The notes: generated by a model from the letters alone, not told the origin. A DNA stretch of 49,964 nt from Actinomyces sp. oral taxon 170 str. F0386 (GCF_000195595.1 NZ_GL882539.1:152060-202023), one strand, 5' to 3'. Shown: positions 17,352-25,650, counted from the stretch's first letter. Translations and numbers: made by a program.

Positions 17352-18776
17352 TCACTGGATACCGGTGCGGTTGTAGGCCAGCCGGCGTGCCAGGGAGGCG
17401 CGCCCCCGCTCCACCGAGACCTTCCTGGCGGGACGGTAGGCGCCGTCGTCGCGAGCCACTCCTCGGGACTCGCCCCAGGACCACAGGTCATGGACCACTC
17501 GTACGGCGTTCGTCATCGCCAGGTCGTCCTCCGCGCTCCATCGCATGCCGGGGACCTCGACGGCATTGCCGGCCTCGTCGAGGACGAAGACCGCGATGTC
17601 CCGGCCCAGCCACCCCACGTTGGCGGCGGCGAAGAGGGAGCTGCGCGACGTCGGCCAGGCGAACCGCTTCCGGGAGACGCCGTTACTGAGCTCGAAGCCG
17701 GACCTGGTAACCACCAACGTGGTTCTTCTGGTTCTGATCGCCCAGACGGAGGCCACCAGAACAGTGATCCCGATGAGAATGACGAGAATCCCGATCGCAG
17801 CAGTCAGAGCGCCTTGACCAAGGATCTCGCTCCTGGAGCCGGAATACTTAGTCGGATCACTGCGACTGATGATGGAGGCGCCGTAAAGGCAGATGAGAGG
17901 CGCACTCACGGCCCAGTTCAGGAGTCTCCAGGGAGACTCTTCGCGGCGTCGCAGAACGACTCGATCGGGAGCATAGGCCTGGCGGTAGTCGGTCCTCGAA
18001 GTGACCGCTCTGTCTTCCGCATCCGCCCAAGTGGGCTCCTGAGTCGAGTCCCGAGACCAACCAGGTTGAGGACCACCAGTGAGCGCCCGACCGGCAGGGG
18101 GCGAAACGTACCCCTGAGCCACCGCCCAGGACCAGATCGCGTCGAGATCGGCATGGGCACGTGCTCGCGCACCCGGAAGTCCTACACCCCAGACGAGGTA
18201 GCCGAACAAAGGGAAACTGCGCCAGTTGGATGACACACTGACGGTCACGAGCCTCATCTGCGTGCGATACCCGGTGTTCTTGACCGGCTGATCCTTCACC
18301 TCGAAGTCGGCTCGTGAGGCCGGCCAGGGAAGATGCCGAGTCCCCAGACCCCAGCAGGAATGGATTCCCGAGGCGTCGAAAACTGTGCGCATACGGAAGA
18401 GCCAGCATCCGATCACGAGGGTGACCGATGCACCGATCAGGAAGCAACAGCCGGCGATCAGCTCACCGTTGACAAGAAAGAGCACGACGCCGCCCACGAG
18501 AACCAGCCCAAGAACCATCATGCCTCCGCCGCCGAGGCGCGCGAGCATTCCCGGCGCACGGGTCACGGACTGCGGCGGCGCCTGCTGCGGGAGAGCCTGT
18601 ACCGGGTAGCGAGGCTGTCCGTAGGAGCTGTCATGAGGACCGCTGCCAGGCGTACCCGGAGAGGGCAGAGGGCGCTGAGCAGCTGGGGTATCTGGTGCAT
18701 ACGGTGCAGCCGGTCCGTACGGAGCCCCCGGACGGGGTGGAGGGTGGGGCATCCCCTGGTAACCCGGGTAGGACAT
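17352..18776 (-). CDS. Membrane protein with two PH-like halves
   Basis: A 474-residue membrane protein of unknown function. The first 75 residues are Pro/Gly/Tyr-rich and likely disordered. Then the sequence has two similar halves, each a pair of transmembrane helices followed by a beta-rich module: VFDASGIHSCWGLGTRHLPW in the first and LVVTRSGFELSNGVSRKRFA in the second. Both modules show the pattern of bacterial PH-like domains (hydrophobic strand, G-I/F, then K/R-x-x-x-W-P) and each ends with a helix containing IWSWAVAQG or LWSWGESRG. I chose the ATG at 18776, with AAGGAGGG nine bases upstream, five bases after the holB stop, so it is in the tmk-holB transcript. A link with DNA replication is not implied. 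Confidence 0.75.
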   Translation of the reverse strand: MSYPGYQGMPHPPPRPGAPYGPAAPYAPDTPAAQRPLPSPGTPGSGPHDSSYGQPRYPVQALPQQAPPQSVTRAPGMLARLGGGGMMVLGLVLVGGVVLFLVNGELIAGCCFLIGASVTLVIGCWLFRMRTVFDASGIHSCWGLGTRHLPWPASRADFEVKDQPVKNTGYRTQMRLVTVSVSSNWRSFPLFGYLVWGVGLPGARARAHADLDAIWSWAVAQGYVSPPAGRALTGGPQPGWSRDSTQEPTWADAEDRAVTSRTDYRQAYAPDRVVLRRREESPWRLLNWAVSAPLICLYGASIISRSDPTKYSGSRSEILGQGALTAAIGILVILIGITVLVASVWAIRTRRTTLVVTRSGFELSNGVSRKRFAWPTSRSSLFAAANVGWLGRDIAVFVLDEAGNAVEVPGMRWSAEDDLAMTNAVRVVHDLWSWGESRGVARDDGAYRPARKVSVERGRASLARRLAYNRTGIQ

Positions 18777-18781
18777 GGGGG

Positions 18782-20065
18782 TCACCCTCCTTCGGCCTGG
18801 GGGCGCAGCTGGACCATGAGGGCCTCGACGGCCAGCAGCGGGGCGGCGTTGGAGCGCAGGCGGCTGCGACACTCCTCGATGGCGGCGATCCGGGCCAGGG
18901 ACTGCTCGGGGGTCGTGGTGCGGGCCGCCTGGTCGACGGCGTCGGCCAGGTCGAGGTTGACACGCTCGACGTCGCTGCCCATCTGGGTGGTGAGCACATC
19001 GCGGTAGAAGGACAGCAGGTCGATCATGGCCCGGTCCAGGACGTCGGTGCGAGCGCGCTTGGCGCGGCGCTTCTGGTCCTCCTCGAGCTGGCGGATCTGG
19101 GCGCGCAGGGCCGCCGGGATCTTCCCGTCGCTCTCCAGGCCGAGTGCGCGGGTGAGCTCGGCCTTCTCTCGGGCGTCGCGCTCGGCGGTGGCCTCCTTGG
19201 CCTCGGACTCGGCGGCATCGACCAGGGAGGCGGCGGCCAGGACGGCGTCGCCGACGCTGCGCAACGAGACCGGGGCGAGCAGGAGGCGGCGGCGCCGGTC
19301 CCAGGCGTCGACGTCGGTGGCCAGGTGCCGGGCGAGTCCGATATGCGACTGGCTGGCCCGAGCGGCCCGGGCGGCCAGCGCGGGGTCGGCGCCGTCGCGG
19401 CGCACGAGGAGCTCGGCGACGGCGTCAGCCGGCGGGATCCGCAACGTCACCAGGCGGCAGCGGGAGCGGATGGTGGGCAGGACGTCGTCGGCGCTGGGGG
19501 TGCACAGCAGCCACACGGTCTGGGGCGGAGGCTCCTCGATGGACTTGAGCAGGACGTTGGTGGTGCGCTCGGCCATGCGGTCGGCGTCCTCGACGAGGAT
19601 GACCCGCCAGCGGCCGGTCCAGGGCCGGCGCTGGGCCTCACCGATGAGAGTCTTGACCTCGTCCATCGTGATGATGAGCTTCTCGGTGGTCAGGCGCACG
19701 ACGTCGGGGTGGGAGCCGGCCATGACGTCGCGGCAGGGCTTGCACTGTCCGCAGCCGGGCACGGGACCGGTGCACTGCAGGGCGGCGGCGAAGGCGCGGG
19801 CGGCATTCGAGCGGCCCGATCCGGGAGGGCCGGTCACGAGCCAGGCGTGGGTCATTGCGAGCCCGACGGGCCCTGGAGAGCCCGCTCCCCCGCGTCCCAT
19901 GCCATCGGCACCATCCACTCCGCCCGCGATGCCCGCAGCCACCGGGGCGGTTCCGGCGGCGGCGCTCGCCTCGCGTTGCTCGGCCACCTCACGGGCGGCC
20001 TGAGCCGCGGCACTGAAGGCAGCCACGGCGGCCTCCTGACCGACGACGTCCTCCCACACACTCAT
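18782..20065 (-). CDS. holB: DNA polymerase III subunit delta prime
   Basis: Clamp-loader subunit that helps load the beta sliding clamp on primed DNA. From the ATG at 20065, which overlaps the tmk stop as ATGA and has AAGGGAG upstream, the protein has 427 residues. MSVWEDVVGQEAAV is the usual start. The phosphate-loop position reads GPPGSGRSNAA with Arg in place of Lys. Cys98, Cys105, Cys108 and Cys111 (CTGPVPGCGQCKPCRDV) form the zinc site. The DEVKTLIGEAQRRPW, LVEDADRM and NVLLKSIEEPP segments are typical, with SRC at the usual sensor position. An Ala/Gly-rich insertion at about 33-68 lies before the phosphate loop. The tmk-holB order is conserved in Actinobacteria. Confidence 0.93.
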   Translation of the reverse strand: MSVWEDVVGQEAAVAAFSAAAQAAREVAEQREASAAAGTAPVAAGIAGGVDGADGMGRGGAGSPGPVGLAMTHAWLVTGPPGSGRSNAARAFAAALQCTGPVPGCGQCKPCRDVMAGSHPDVVRLTTEKLIITMDEVKTLIGEAQRRPWTGRWRVILVEDADRMAERTTNVLLKSIEEPPPQTVWLLCTPSADDVLPTIRSRCRLVTLRIPPADAVAELLVRRDGADPALAARAARASQSHIGLARHLATDVDAWDRRRRLLLAPVSLRSVGDAVLAAASLVDAAESEAKEATAERDAREKAELTRALGLESDGKIPAALRAQIRQLEEDQKRRAKRARTDVLDRAMIDLLSFYRDVLTTQMGSDVERVNLDLADAVDQAARTTTPEQSLARIAAIEECRSRLRSNAAPLLAVEALMVQLRPQAEGG

Positions 20066-20823
20066 GAGCCCGCTCCCTTGAGCGGTTCCCCGGCGCTGCG
20101 GCGAGCAGCGGCCTCGACGAAGGCCTCCAGGTCGACGAGGGCCCCCTGGTGGGCCCCGTCTCGCTCGTGGCGCACTCCGTGGCGACGCACGGCCTCGACG
20201 GCGGCCCCAATGACGTCGTCGGCCACCTGGTCGACGGAACGGTCGGCGTCGATGACGACGAAGCGCCCGGGCTCGGCCTCGGCCAGGGCGAGGAACTGCC
20301 GGCGCAGGGAGGTGCGGAACGTACCCCCCTCCTGCTCCAGACGGTCCTTGGCACCGCGGCCGGTGGCGCGCTGCTCGGCCAGGTCGGGGTCGCCGTCGAG
20401 CAGGATGGTCAGGTCCGGCAGGAGGCCCTCGGTGGCCCATAGAGACAGATCGCGCACCTCCTGGGGCCCCAGCGAACGGGCCGCCCCCTGGTAGGCGACC
20501 GAGGAGTCGAGGTAGCGGTCGGCCAGAACGACGGCACCGCGCTCGAGGGCGGGCCGCACGCGGGTGGCGATGTGGTGGGCTCGATCAGCGGCGTACAGGA
20601 GAGCCTCGGCGCGCGGGGCGACGTACCCGCCGTGCAGGAGAAGGCGACGGATCTCAAGGCCGAGCCCGGTGCCGCCCGGCTCACGGGTGAGGACGTGATC
20701 GACGTCGGCGGCGGTCAGGAGGTCGGCGAGGATGCGGATCTGCGTCGTCTTGCCGACGCCGTCGCCTCCCTCGAAGGAGATGAACAGACCGGGGTGGGCC
20801 GTGGCGGGGGGCGGCTGAGTCAC
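20062..20823 (-). CDS. tmk: Thymidylate kinase
   Basis: Phosphorylates dTMP to dTDP, the step that commits thymidine nucleotides to DNA synthesis. The protein has 253 residues. The phosphate loop FEGGDGVGKTTQ lies at 17-28, TREPGGTGLG holds the substrate-binding Arg, the DRY motif is LADRYLDSSVAYQG, and the lid is RATGRGAKDRLEQEG. A C-terminal extension of about 35 residues goes past the core fold. In many Actinobacteria topA, tmk and holB lie together; here a 6-kb lipoprotein and two-component block separates topA from tmk. A hairpin at 20840-20881 sits immediately upstream of the start. Confidence 0.95.
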   Translation of the reverse strand: MTQPPPATAHPGLFISFEGGDGVGKTTQIRILADLLTAADVDHVLTREPGGTGLGLEIRRLLLHGGYVAPRAEALLYAADRAHHIATRVRPALERGAVVLADRYLDSSVAYQGAARSLGPQEVRDLSLWATEGLLPDLTILLDGDPDLAEQRATGRGAKDRLEQEGGTFRTSLRRQFLALAEAEPGRFVVIDADRSVDQVADDVIGAAVEAVRRHGVRHERDGAHQGALVDLEAFVEAAARRSAGEPLKGAGS

Positions 20824-20839
20824 GTCTCCAGCGTAGCGG

Positions 20840-20881
20840 CCGTGCGGCCCGCCGGGCTCGGGAACCGGGCGGGCCGCACGG
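20840..20881 (-). terminator. Hairpin ending the lipoprotein block before tmk
   Basis: A perfect 14-bp stem (20840-20853 with 20868-20881) with a 14-base loop, 34 bases downstream of the DUF3060 gene and 16 upstream of tmk. It should limit read-through into tmk. Confidence 0.7.
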
Positions 20882-20915
20882 TGAGGATGGGACGGTGAGG
20901 CTGCGACGGCCTCAG

Positions 20916-21593
20916 TCAGCCGCGGCTGCTCTTGGTGCTCTGGGAACGGGTCTCGGTGTTGGTTCCGAAGTCCTCCACCTTCGGGGTGCTGCCGGCCCAG
21001 ACCACATCCACGCCGCTTCCCTTGATGACGACGCGGTCGACATCCTTGACATAGACAGTGACGTTACTGCCGGAGATGGTCAGCACGCTGACATAGTCGG
21101 CGAAGACCTCCACGTTGCTCGCGGAGACGCTGAGGGCATCCACATCCCCCTCGATACGAACGTCTTCATTGGCCTTGTCCAGGATCATGGAGGGGGATGC
21201 CGAGACAGTTCGGTCCACGTCCTCGAGTCCCTCCAGCCACTTGCTGTCGGTGATGGTCGCCTGGGCGCCGGGGCGCTCACCGGCCGCGGGCTGCGCACCG
21301 GCTCCGGTCGCGCCGGCCCCGACGGATGCTGCCGGGGCAGTCTGCTCCTGGGTGCTCGGGGCGGAGGCCTGCGCCGACGGGATCTGAGAACCGTTCGCCG
21401 GCGTCGCGGACTGTGAGGCGGGTGCGGCCTGCTCGGTTGAGGGAGCCTCCTGGCTCGCGGTGGCGGCTGCGTCCTGGTCGGTGGATCCGCCGCCGATGGA
21501 TACGGAGCAGGCGCTGATGCCGGTCAGGGACAGGGACACGAGGACGACGGCAGCTGCACGGCGGGGACTGAGGGGACGAGTGGTCAGGGACAT
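20916..21593 (-). CDS. DUF3060 lipoprotein (copy c)
   Basis: A 225-residue predicted lipoprotein with signal peptide and lipobox ISAC, Cys29. The following CSVSIGGGS matches the start of the three other lipoproteins in this block. Residues 35-110 are a Gln/Ala/Ser/Pro-rich linker long enough to cross the cell wall. The C-terminal 100 residues form a DUF3060-like domain made of short repeated strands (VEVFADYVSVLTISGSNV, TVYVKDVDRVVIKGSGVDVV), each turn about 19-21 residues, as in a small right-handed beta helix. Start ATG at 21593 has GGAGAAG upstream. It follows the OmpA-domain gene by 77 bases containing a small hairpin and no copy of the shared promoter site, so it is probably co-transcribed. 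Function unknown. Confidence 0.82.
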   Translation of the reverse strand: MSLTTRPLSPRRAAAVVLVSLSLTGISACSVSIGGGSTDQDAAATASQEAPSTEQAAPASQSATPANGSQIPSAQASAPSTQEQTAPAASVGAGATGAGAQPAAGERPGAQATITDSKWLEGLEDVDRTVSASPSMILDKANEDVRIEGDVDALSVSASNVEVFADYVSVLTISGSNVTVYVKDVDRVVIKGSGVDVVWAGSTPKVEDFGTNTETRSQSTKSSRG

Positions 21594-21652
21594 GGTTCTT
21601 CTCCGGTATTCAGATGTGGTGAGGGCGGTCAGGTGGACGTGGTGGACGGGCG

Positions 21653-21667
21653 GCCTGATGATCAGGC
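21653..21667 (-). repeat. Seven-bp inverted repeat between two lipoprotein genes
   Basis: GCCTGAT and ATCAGGC flank one G, starting four bases after the OmpA-domain gene stop. It could be a weak attenuator or protect the 3' end; no T-run follows. Confidence 0.45.
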
Positions 21668-21670
21668 GGG

Positions 21671-22921
21671 TCAGAAGGCCGGGACGAAGACCTCGACGCG
21701 GCGGTTGAGGCGCCGCCCGGCGGGGTTGTCGAAGCCGTCGGAGCTCTCGTTGGGGGCGACGGGCCTGGTCTCTCCGTAGCCGACGGACTCGATGGCGGCG
21801 GTGACGCCGTCGGAGGTGAGTGCGTCGGTGACCGCCTTGGCCCGCTGCTCGGAGAGGGTCTGGTTGGAGGCGTCGTCGGAGACGGAGTCGGTGTGCCCCT
21901 GGACCTGGACCTTGGGGGCCTTGGAGTCCTTGAGGACGGTGGCCAGGTTGGTGAGCGTGGTCGAGGCCTCGGAGCGCAGGTCGGATGAGCCGAAGTCGAA
22001 CAGGACGCTGTCCTCCAGGGTGATGACCGTGCCGCAGGACTGCACCGGCTTGGCGGCGTCGATGGAGGGGAAGGTACCGACCTTGCCGGCCTTGGGGACC
22101 GGCTTGGCGGAGACGGTCCTGCCGTTGACGATGGCGCTGCCCGTTCCGTCGTTGACGATGGAGGTGGTGGAGTCGGAGTAGGTGCCCGAGCCGTCACCGT
22201 TGTTGACGATGGAGACCTCTCCACGGCTGTAGGTGCCCGAGCCGTCACCACTCAGGACGATGGACTCCCCGGTGGTGGAGTCGCTGTAGGTCCCCGAACC
22301 GTCGCCGTTGACGACGACGGAGAGGTGATCGTCGCTGTAGGTGCCTGAACCGTCACCGTTGACGACGATGGAGACCTTGCCGTCGCTGTAGGTGCCTGAG
22401 CCGTCACCGTTGTTGGTGATGGAGACCTTGCCGTCGGAGAAGGTCCCGGATCCGTCGCCGTTGTTGGTGACCGCGGTTGATCCTGAGCTCGTGGTCATCG
22501 AGCCGTCACCGCCGAGCACCGTGGACCCGGAGACGAGCGAGCCGCTCGCGTCACAGCGGGCCGGCCTGACCGTGACACCGGGCTGGGAGGTGATGGAGCG
22601 CGTGAGGTCCGGGGCGAAGGCGCCCGTGGACTGGGTGAGCAGGCTGAGATCGGGCAGCGCGATCATGGGGATCGGCGGGATCTGGCCGGGCTCGTAGCCG
22701 GCCACGGCCTGGCCCGTGGAGGTGGCCGTTCCCGTCGCCCGGGCGGAGGCCGAGCCGTTGGCGCTTCCCGTGGAGCTGCCGGAGCCCGAGCCGGCCTGAC
22801 TGGCCTGGGTCTCCTGGCTCTGGGCCTGCGACGACGAGCCGCCGATGGACAGGGAGCAGCCGCTCAGCGCGAGGGTGGTGATGAGAGCAAGGGAGGGCAG
22901 GGAGACGAGTGCTTTTGTCAT
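21671..22921 (-). CDS. OmpA-domain lipoprotein with Gly/Asp repeat region
   Basis: A 416-residue predicted lipoprotein. Signal peptide with lipobox LSGC (Cys22), followed by SLSIGGSSS. Residues 30-70 are a Ser/Gly/Gln linker. Residues 151-270 are about seven repeats of 14-19 residues with core NGDGSGTYSD followed by a K/E-V-S-I strand. The last 115 residues are an OmpA-type peptidoglycan-binding domain: VLFDFGSSDLRSEAS, VQGHTDSVSDDASNQTLSEQ, RAKAV and GRRLNRRVEV. Cys123 and Cys296 could pair. It starts at the ATG at 22921; a longer open frame upstream runs through the promoter. A membrane lipid at one end and wall binding at the other would tether membrane to wall. OmpA domains usually bind diaminopimelate; many Actinomyces walls use ornithine or lysine, so the ligand is open. 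Confidence 0.85.
   Translation of the reverse strand: MTKALVSLPSLALITTLALSGCSLSIGGSSSQAQSQETQASQAGSGSGSSTGSANGSASARATGTATSTGQAVAGYEPGQIPPIPMIALPDLSLLTQSTGAFAPDLTRSITSQPGVTVRPARCDASGSLVSGSTVLGGDGSMTTSSGSTAVTNNGDGSGTFSDGKVSITNNGDGSGTYSDGKVSIVVNGDGSGTYSDDHLSVVVNGDGSGTYSDSTTGESIVLSGDGSGTYSRGEVSIVNNGDGSGTYSDSTTSIVNDGTGSAIVNGRTVSAKPVPKAGKVGTFPSIDAAKPVQSCGTVITLEDSVLFDFGSSDLRSEASTTLTNLATVLKDSKAPKVQVQGHTDSVSDDASNQTLSEQRAKAVTDALTSDGVTAAIESVGYGETRPVAPNESSDGFDNPAGRRLNRRVEVFVPAF
22112..22471 (-). repeat. Coding repeat, NGDGSGTYSD units
   Basis: About seven imperfect tandem units of 42-57 bases in the OmpA-domain gene, each with a conserved core coding G-D-G-S-G-T-[YF]-S. Codons differ between units, so the repeat is kept at protein level more than at DNA level. 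Confidence 0.85.
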
Positions 22922-22928
22922 GACCTGA

Positions 22929-22985
22929 ACGTTACCGGCACGTTGTCGCCACGGAGTTCCCGCCCTGTCGCAGTCCTGCGACAGG
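22929..22985 (-). promoter_or_regulatory. Promoter and operator of OmpA-domain gene
   Basis: CCTGTCGCAG (22964-22973) and CTGCGACAGG (22976-22985) form a perfect inverted repeat with a two-base spacer. A possible -10 box, TAACGT (minus strand, 22934-22929), lies about 40 bases from the repeat centre. The start codon is only eight bases beyond the -10, so the message would be leaderless or nearly so. The same site occurs before two DUF3060 genes at the same distance. Confidence 0.6.
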
Positions 22986-23043
22986 ACCCCAGCGGAGTGA
23001 TGGCGGGGTTGCTCGGGGCCGGCCGCCGACCCGCCGTGCGCGG

Positions 23044-24312
23044 TCACGGCGTATCCAATGGGCCCGCAACGGGCAGGCTCAACCACACCCGGGTCCCCAC
23101 ACCCTCACGGGAGGCCATGCGAACGCTCCCACCATGACGGCGCACGATCGTCGCCACGAGCGCCAGCCCGAGCCCAGAGCCCGGCAGCCCCCGGGCGTTG
23201 CCGGCGCGGGCCAGCTCGCTCCACACCGCCGGAAGATCCGCCTGCGGCACCCCGATACCGGTGTCGGCCACCTCGATGGTGACGGTGCCGGTATCCTCCC
23301 GACCGCGCACCTCCACGGCCCCACCCGGCCCGGTGTACTTCGCGGCGTTGGAGATGACGTTGTAGATGGCCGAGTAGAGCAGATCGCCGTCGCCACGCAC
23401 GTGCGACAGCGGCCAGGGCACCCGTGGCAGGTCCAGGCGAATCGTGGGCGCCCCATCTCGGGTGGAGTTCTCCTCGCTGACGGCCTGGGCGGCGTCCTGG
23501 ACGGTCTCGGCGATGTCGACGTCCTCCAGTGACAGTGCGGCCGTCTCCAAGTCGGCCAGCTTGCGCAGATCCGTCACCAGGCGCCCCATCCGGCGGGCCT
23601 GGGCGTCGACGACGTCAACCCGAGTCTGCAGCTCCTGGGGGTGGGCCTGCGGTAGGTCGGCGACAGCGGCACGCACCGCCGTCAGCGGGTTCTTCAGCTC
23701 GTGGTCCAGGCGGCGCAGGAACTGCTGGTGGCGGGCCCAGGCCTCCTGCTGGGCCTCACGACGGGCCCGCTCGACCGCCCACCGTGCCCGGTGACGCCCC
23801 GCGGTGACGAGCAGCGCCAGCAGCACCAGCACGACACCGACCTCCGCGACGGCGAGCGGCACGGTCGTCGTGATGAACAGGGGCGACAGGCCGTAGACGA
23901 CATAGGCGACGGCCACCACGACGGCGATGACGAGCAGCGCGAGCAACCACCCGATCCACATCCTGCCGGAGGACCTCTCCGTGGCGGAGGTCGGGGCGAC
24001 CGGGGCGGCCTCGGGGGTGGGACCGGAGGGCGGCTCCACGGGGCGGTCGGCACCCATGGCGGGCTGCCCCGTGGTGGGCCGAGTGACCACCGGCCAGCCC
24101 ATCGTCGGCTGAGCCGTGGGCGCAGGAACCGTCACGGAAGTGGCCGGAGGATGCGACGGGCCCGCATAGGGCTGACGGATCTCCACGGTCTGGGGCCCAC
24201 CCGCATCCACGGTGGGAGGCAGGTACCGGGTGCGGCCGTCATGCGGAGCCGCCTGGGGCGGGAGCGAGGGCGGCAGGTTCGGCGCCGGAGTCTCCGACGG
24301 TGACTGGCTCAT
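23044..24312 (-). CDS. Sensor histidine kinase with Pro-rich N-terminus
   Basis: A 422-residue histidine kinase. Residues 1-115 are Pro/Thr-rich and predicted cytoplasmic and disordered. Two transmembrane helices (about 118-140 and 150-170) are joined by only about ten residues (GLSPLFITTT), so there is almost no outside sensor, as in intramembrane-sensing kinases that detect membrane stress. The dimerisation helix has His204 in RRLDHELKNPLTAVR. The catalytic domain has NVISNAAKYTG, DTGIGVP and GSGLGLALV. The ATG at 24312 overlaps the regulator stop codon (ATGA), so the two are translationally coupled. The stop is 122 bases before the OmpA-domain gene start; its 3' end overlaps none of the operator. 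Confidence 0.92.
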   Translation of the reverse strand: MSQSPSETPAPNLPPSLPPQAAPHDGRTRYLPPTVDAGGPQTVEIRQPYAGPSHPPATSVTVPAPTAQPTMGWPVVTRPTTGQPAMGADRPVEPPSGPTPEAAPVAPTSATERSSGRMWIGWLLALLVIAVVVAVAYVVYGLSPLFITTTVPLAVAEVGVVLVLLALLVTAGRHRARWAVERARREAQQEAWARHQQFLRRLDHELKNPLTAVRAAVADLPQAHPQELQTRVDVVDAQARRMGRLVTDLRKLADLETAALSLEDVDIAETVQDAAQAVSEENSTRDGAPTIRLDLPRVPWPLSHVRGDGDLLYSAIYNVISNAAKYTGPGGAVEVRGREDTGTVTIEVADTGIGVPQADLPAVWSELARAGNARGLPGSGLGLALVATIVRRHGGSVRMASREGVGTRVWLSLPVAGPLDTP

Positions 24313-25037
24313 GCCCGGACCCCGGCCCGGAAGCGGTAGCCGACGGAGGGGACCGTCTCGATGTAGGTGGGGTTGGCGGCGTCGTCACCCAGCGCCTGAC
24401 GGATCTCGCGGATGCGATGGTCGACGGCGCGTGTGGAGGTGGCGAAGTCGATGCCCCACAGGGAAGCCAGCAGGTCCTCGCGCGTATGGAGCTCACCGGG
24501 GTGACTCATGAGGTAGTCCAGGAGCACGGTGGCCTTCGGCGTCAGCGCCACCTCGCGTCCGGCCAGGGTGACCCGTCGAGAGGTCCGCTCCAGGACGAGC
24601 TCGCCGGCCACAAGCCTGGAGGCTGAGGTCAGCGGCTGGGCCATGCCCCGGGTGCGGCGCAGGACGGCACAGATCCGGGAGGCGAGCTCGGCGGGGTCGA
24701 AGGGCTTGGACAGGTAGTCGTCGGCACCGTCGTCGAGCGCCGAGATCCGTTCGTAGGAGGCGTCGACCTGGGTGAGCAGGATGATGGGGGTCCAGGCCCC
24801 ACCGGCCCTCACCCGCCGCACCAGCTCGCGCCCGTCCATCCTGGGCATGAGGACGTCGGAGACGATGATGTCGACCTGGTAGGAGGCCAGGAGGTCCAGG
24901 GCCTCCGCCCCGTCCGAGGCGAGCAGGACCCGGTACCCGCTGCGCTCCAGGTAGGGGCCCAGCGAGCGGCGGATGGGGGCCTCGTCGTCGACGAGCAGGA
25001 CGGTGGCGGACGGAGCCGGTGCGGCAGGGAGGGTCAC
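24309..25037 (-). CDS. OmpR-family response regulator of lipoprotein block
   Basis: A 242-residue regulator. Receiver domain with VLLVDDEAPIRRSLG, phospho-acceptor Asp61 in IIVSDVLMP and Lys in YLSKPFDP. Winged-helix domain with VALTPKATVLLDYLMSH, ATSTRAVDHRIREIRQAL and TVPSVGYRFR. The GTG at 25037 lies seven bases after the DUF3060 stop; the frame stays open upstream inside that gene, which I take as chance. It should be expressed from the promoter before the DUF3060 gene and coupled to the kinase. OmpR-type regulators bind direct repeats with a pitch of 10-11 bases; two promoters in this block have GTCGC elements 11 bases apart, making this protein the likely ligand. A gutted copy lies at 25862-26003. 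Confidence 0.92.
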   Translation of the reverse strand: MTLPAAPAPSATVLLVDDEAPIRRSLGPYLERSGYRVLLASDGAEALDLLASYQVDIIVSDVLMPRMDGRELVRRVRAGGAWTPIILLTQVDASYERISALDDGADDYLSKPFDPAELASRICAVLRRTRGMAQPLTSASRLVAGELVLERTSRRVTLAGREVALTPKATVLLDYLMSHPGELHTREDLLASLWGIDFATSTRAVDHRIREIRQALGDDAANPTYIETVPSVGYRFRAGVRA

Positions 25038-25044
25038 AGCAGTC

Positions 25045-25650
25045 TCACTGGGTGAGCTTCCCGGTGGTGCTGCCGACGCCCATGTCCTGGATGACCGGGT
25101 CGTCACCCAGCCAGTGGACGGTGACGTTGGCGCCCTGGATCTGGAGGTTGTCGATGTCGCGGGCGTAGACGGTGACGTCGCTGCCCTGGATGATGAGGGT
25201 GTCGATGTCCTCGGCGGCGATCTTGGTCTCGGCCCCCTGGACCGTCAGGGTGTCGAGGTCGCCGACCAGGTTGAGGGTCGACCCGGCGTCCTGGACCGAG
25301 TAGGAGCCGGAGACCTCCGTGCGCTGCCCCTTGCTCTGGATGTCCTTCCAGGCGGCGTCCGTGATAGGGGCGTCGTCGCCGTCCTTGTCGTCGGAGTCGG
25401 CGGAGGCCTTCGCCGAGCCGTTCGAGGAGGACTGGGAGCCGGACTTCGCCGAGTCTTTGGAGTCGGTCTTGGCGGAGCCGCTGGAATCGGCGCTCGTGGT
25501 CCTGCTCTGGTCCTTCTGCTCGGCCTGGGTCGCGGCCGACGAGGCCGAGTCGCTCGAGCCCGAACCGTTGACGGAGAAGGAGCAGGCGCCCAGGCTGACG
25601 GACAGGGCCAGGGCGGCGGTACCGGCGAGAACGATCTTGGGCAGACGCAT
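25045..25650 (-). CDS. DUF3060 lipoprotein (copy a)
   Basis: A 201-residue predicted lipoprotein: MRLPKIVLAGTAALALSVSL then lipobox LGAC with Cys23, followed by SFSVNGSG. Residues 30-95 are Ser/Lys/Asp-rich (repeated DSKDSAKSG), a wall-spanning linker. The C-terminal domain (about 95-195) has DUF3060-like strands: LNLVGDLDTLTVQGAETKI, AAEDIDTLIIQGSDVTVYAR, DIDNLQIQGANVTVHWLGDD. Each turn follows x-V-x-V-x-G with a period near 20, consistent with a short beta helix. GAGAGGA lies six bases before the ATG at 25650. It is the first gene of a transcript that also encodes the regulator and kinase, so the lipoprotein may act with the sensor, for example as an accessory signal receptor. That role is an inference from position. 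Confidence 0.85.
   Translation of the reverse strand: MRLPKIVLAGTAALALSVSLGACSFSVNGSGSSDSASSAATQAEQKDQSRTTSADSSGSAKTDSKDSAKSGSQSSSNGSAKASADSDDKDGDDAPITDAAWKDIQSKGQRTEVSGSYSVQDAGSTLNLVGDLDTLTVQGAETKIAAEDIDTLIIQGSDVTVYARDIDNLQIQGANVTVHWLGDDPVIQDMGVGSTTGKLTQ

Noticed and set aside
22112-22471. Regularly spaced repeats that could be mistaken for a CRISPR array
   Set aside because: Units are of unequal length, differ in sequence, are in frame and code a conserved protein pattern; there are no unique spacers and no cas genes.
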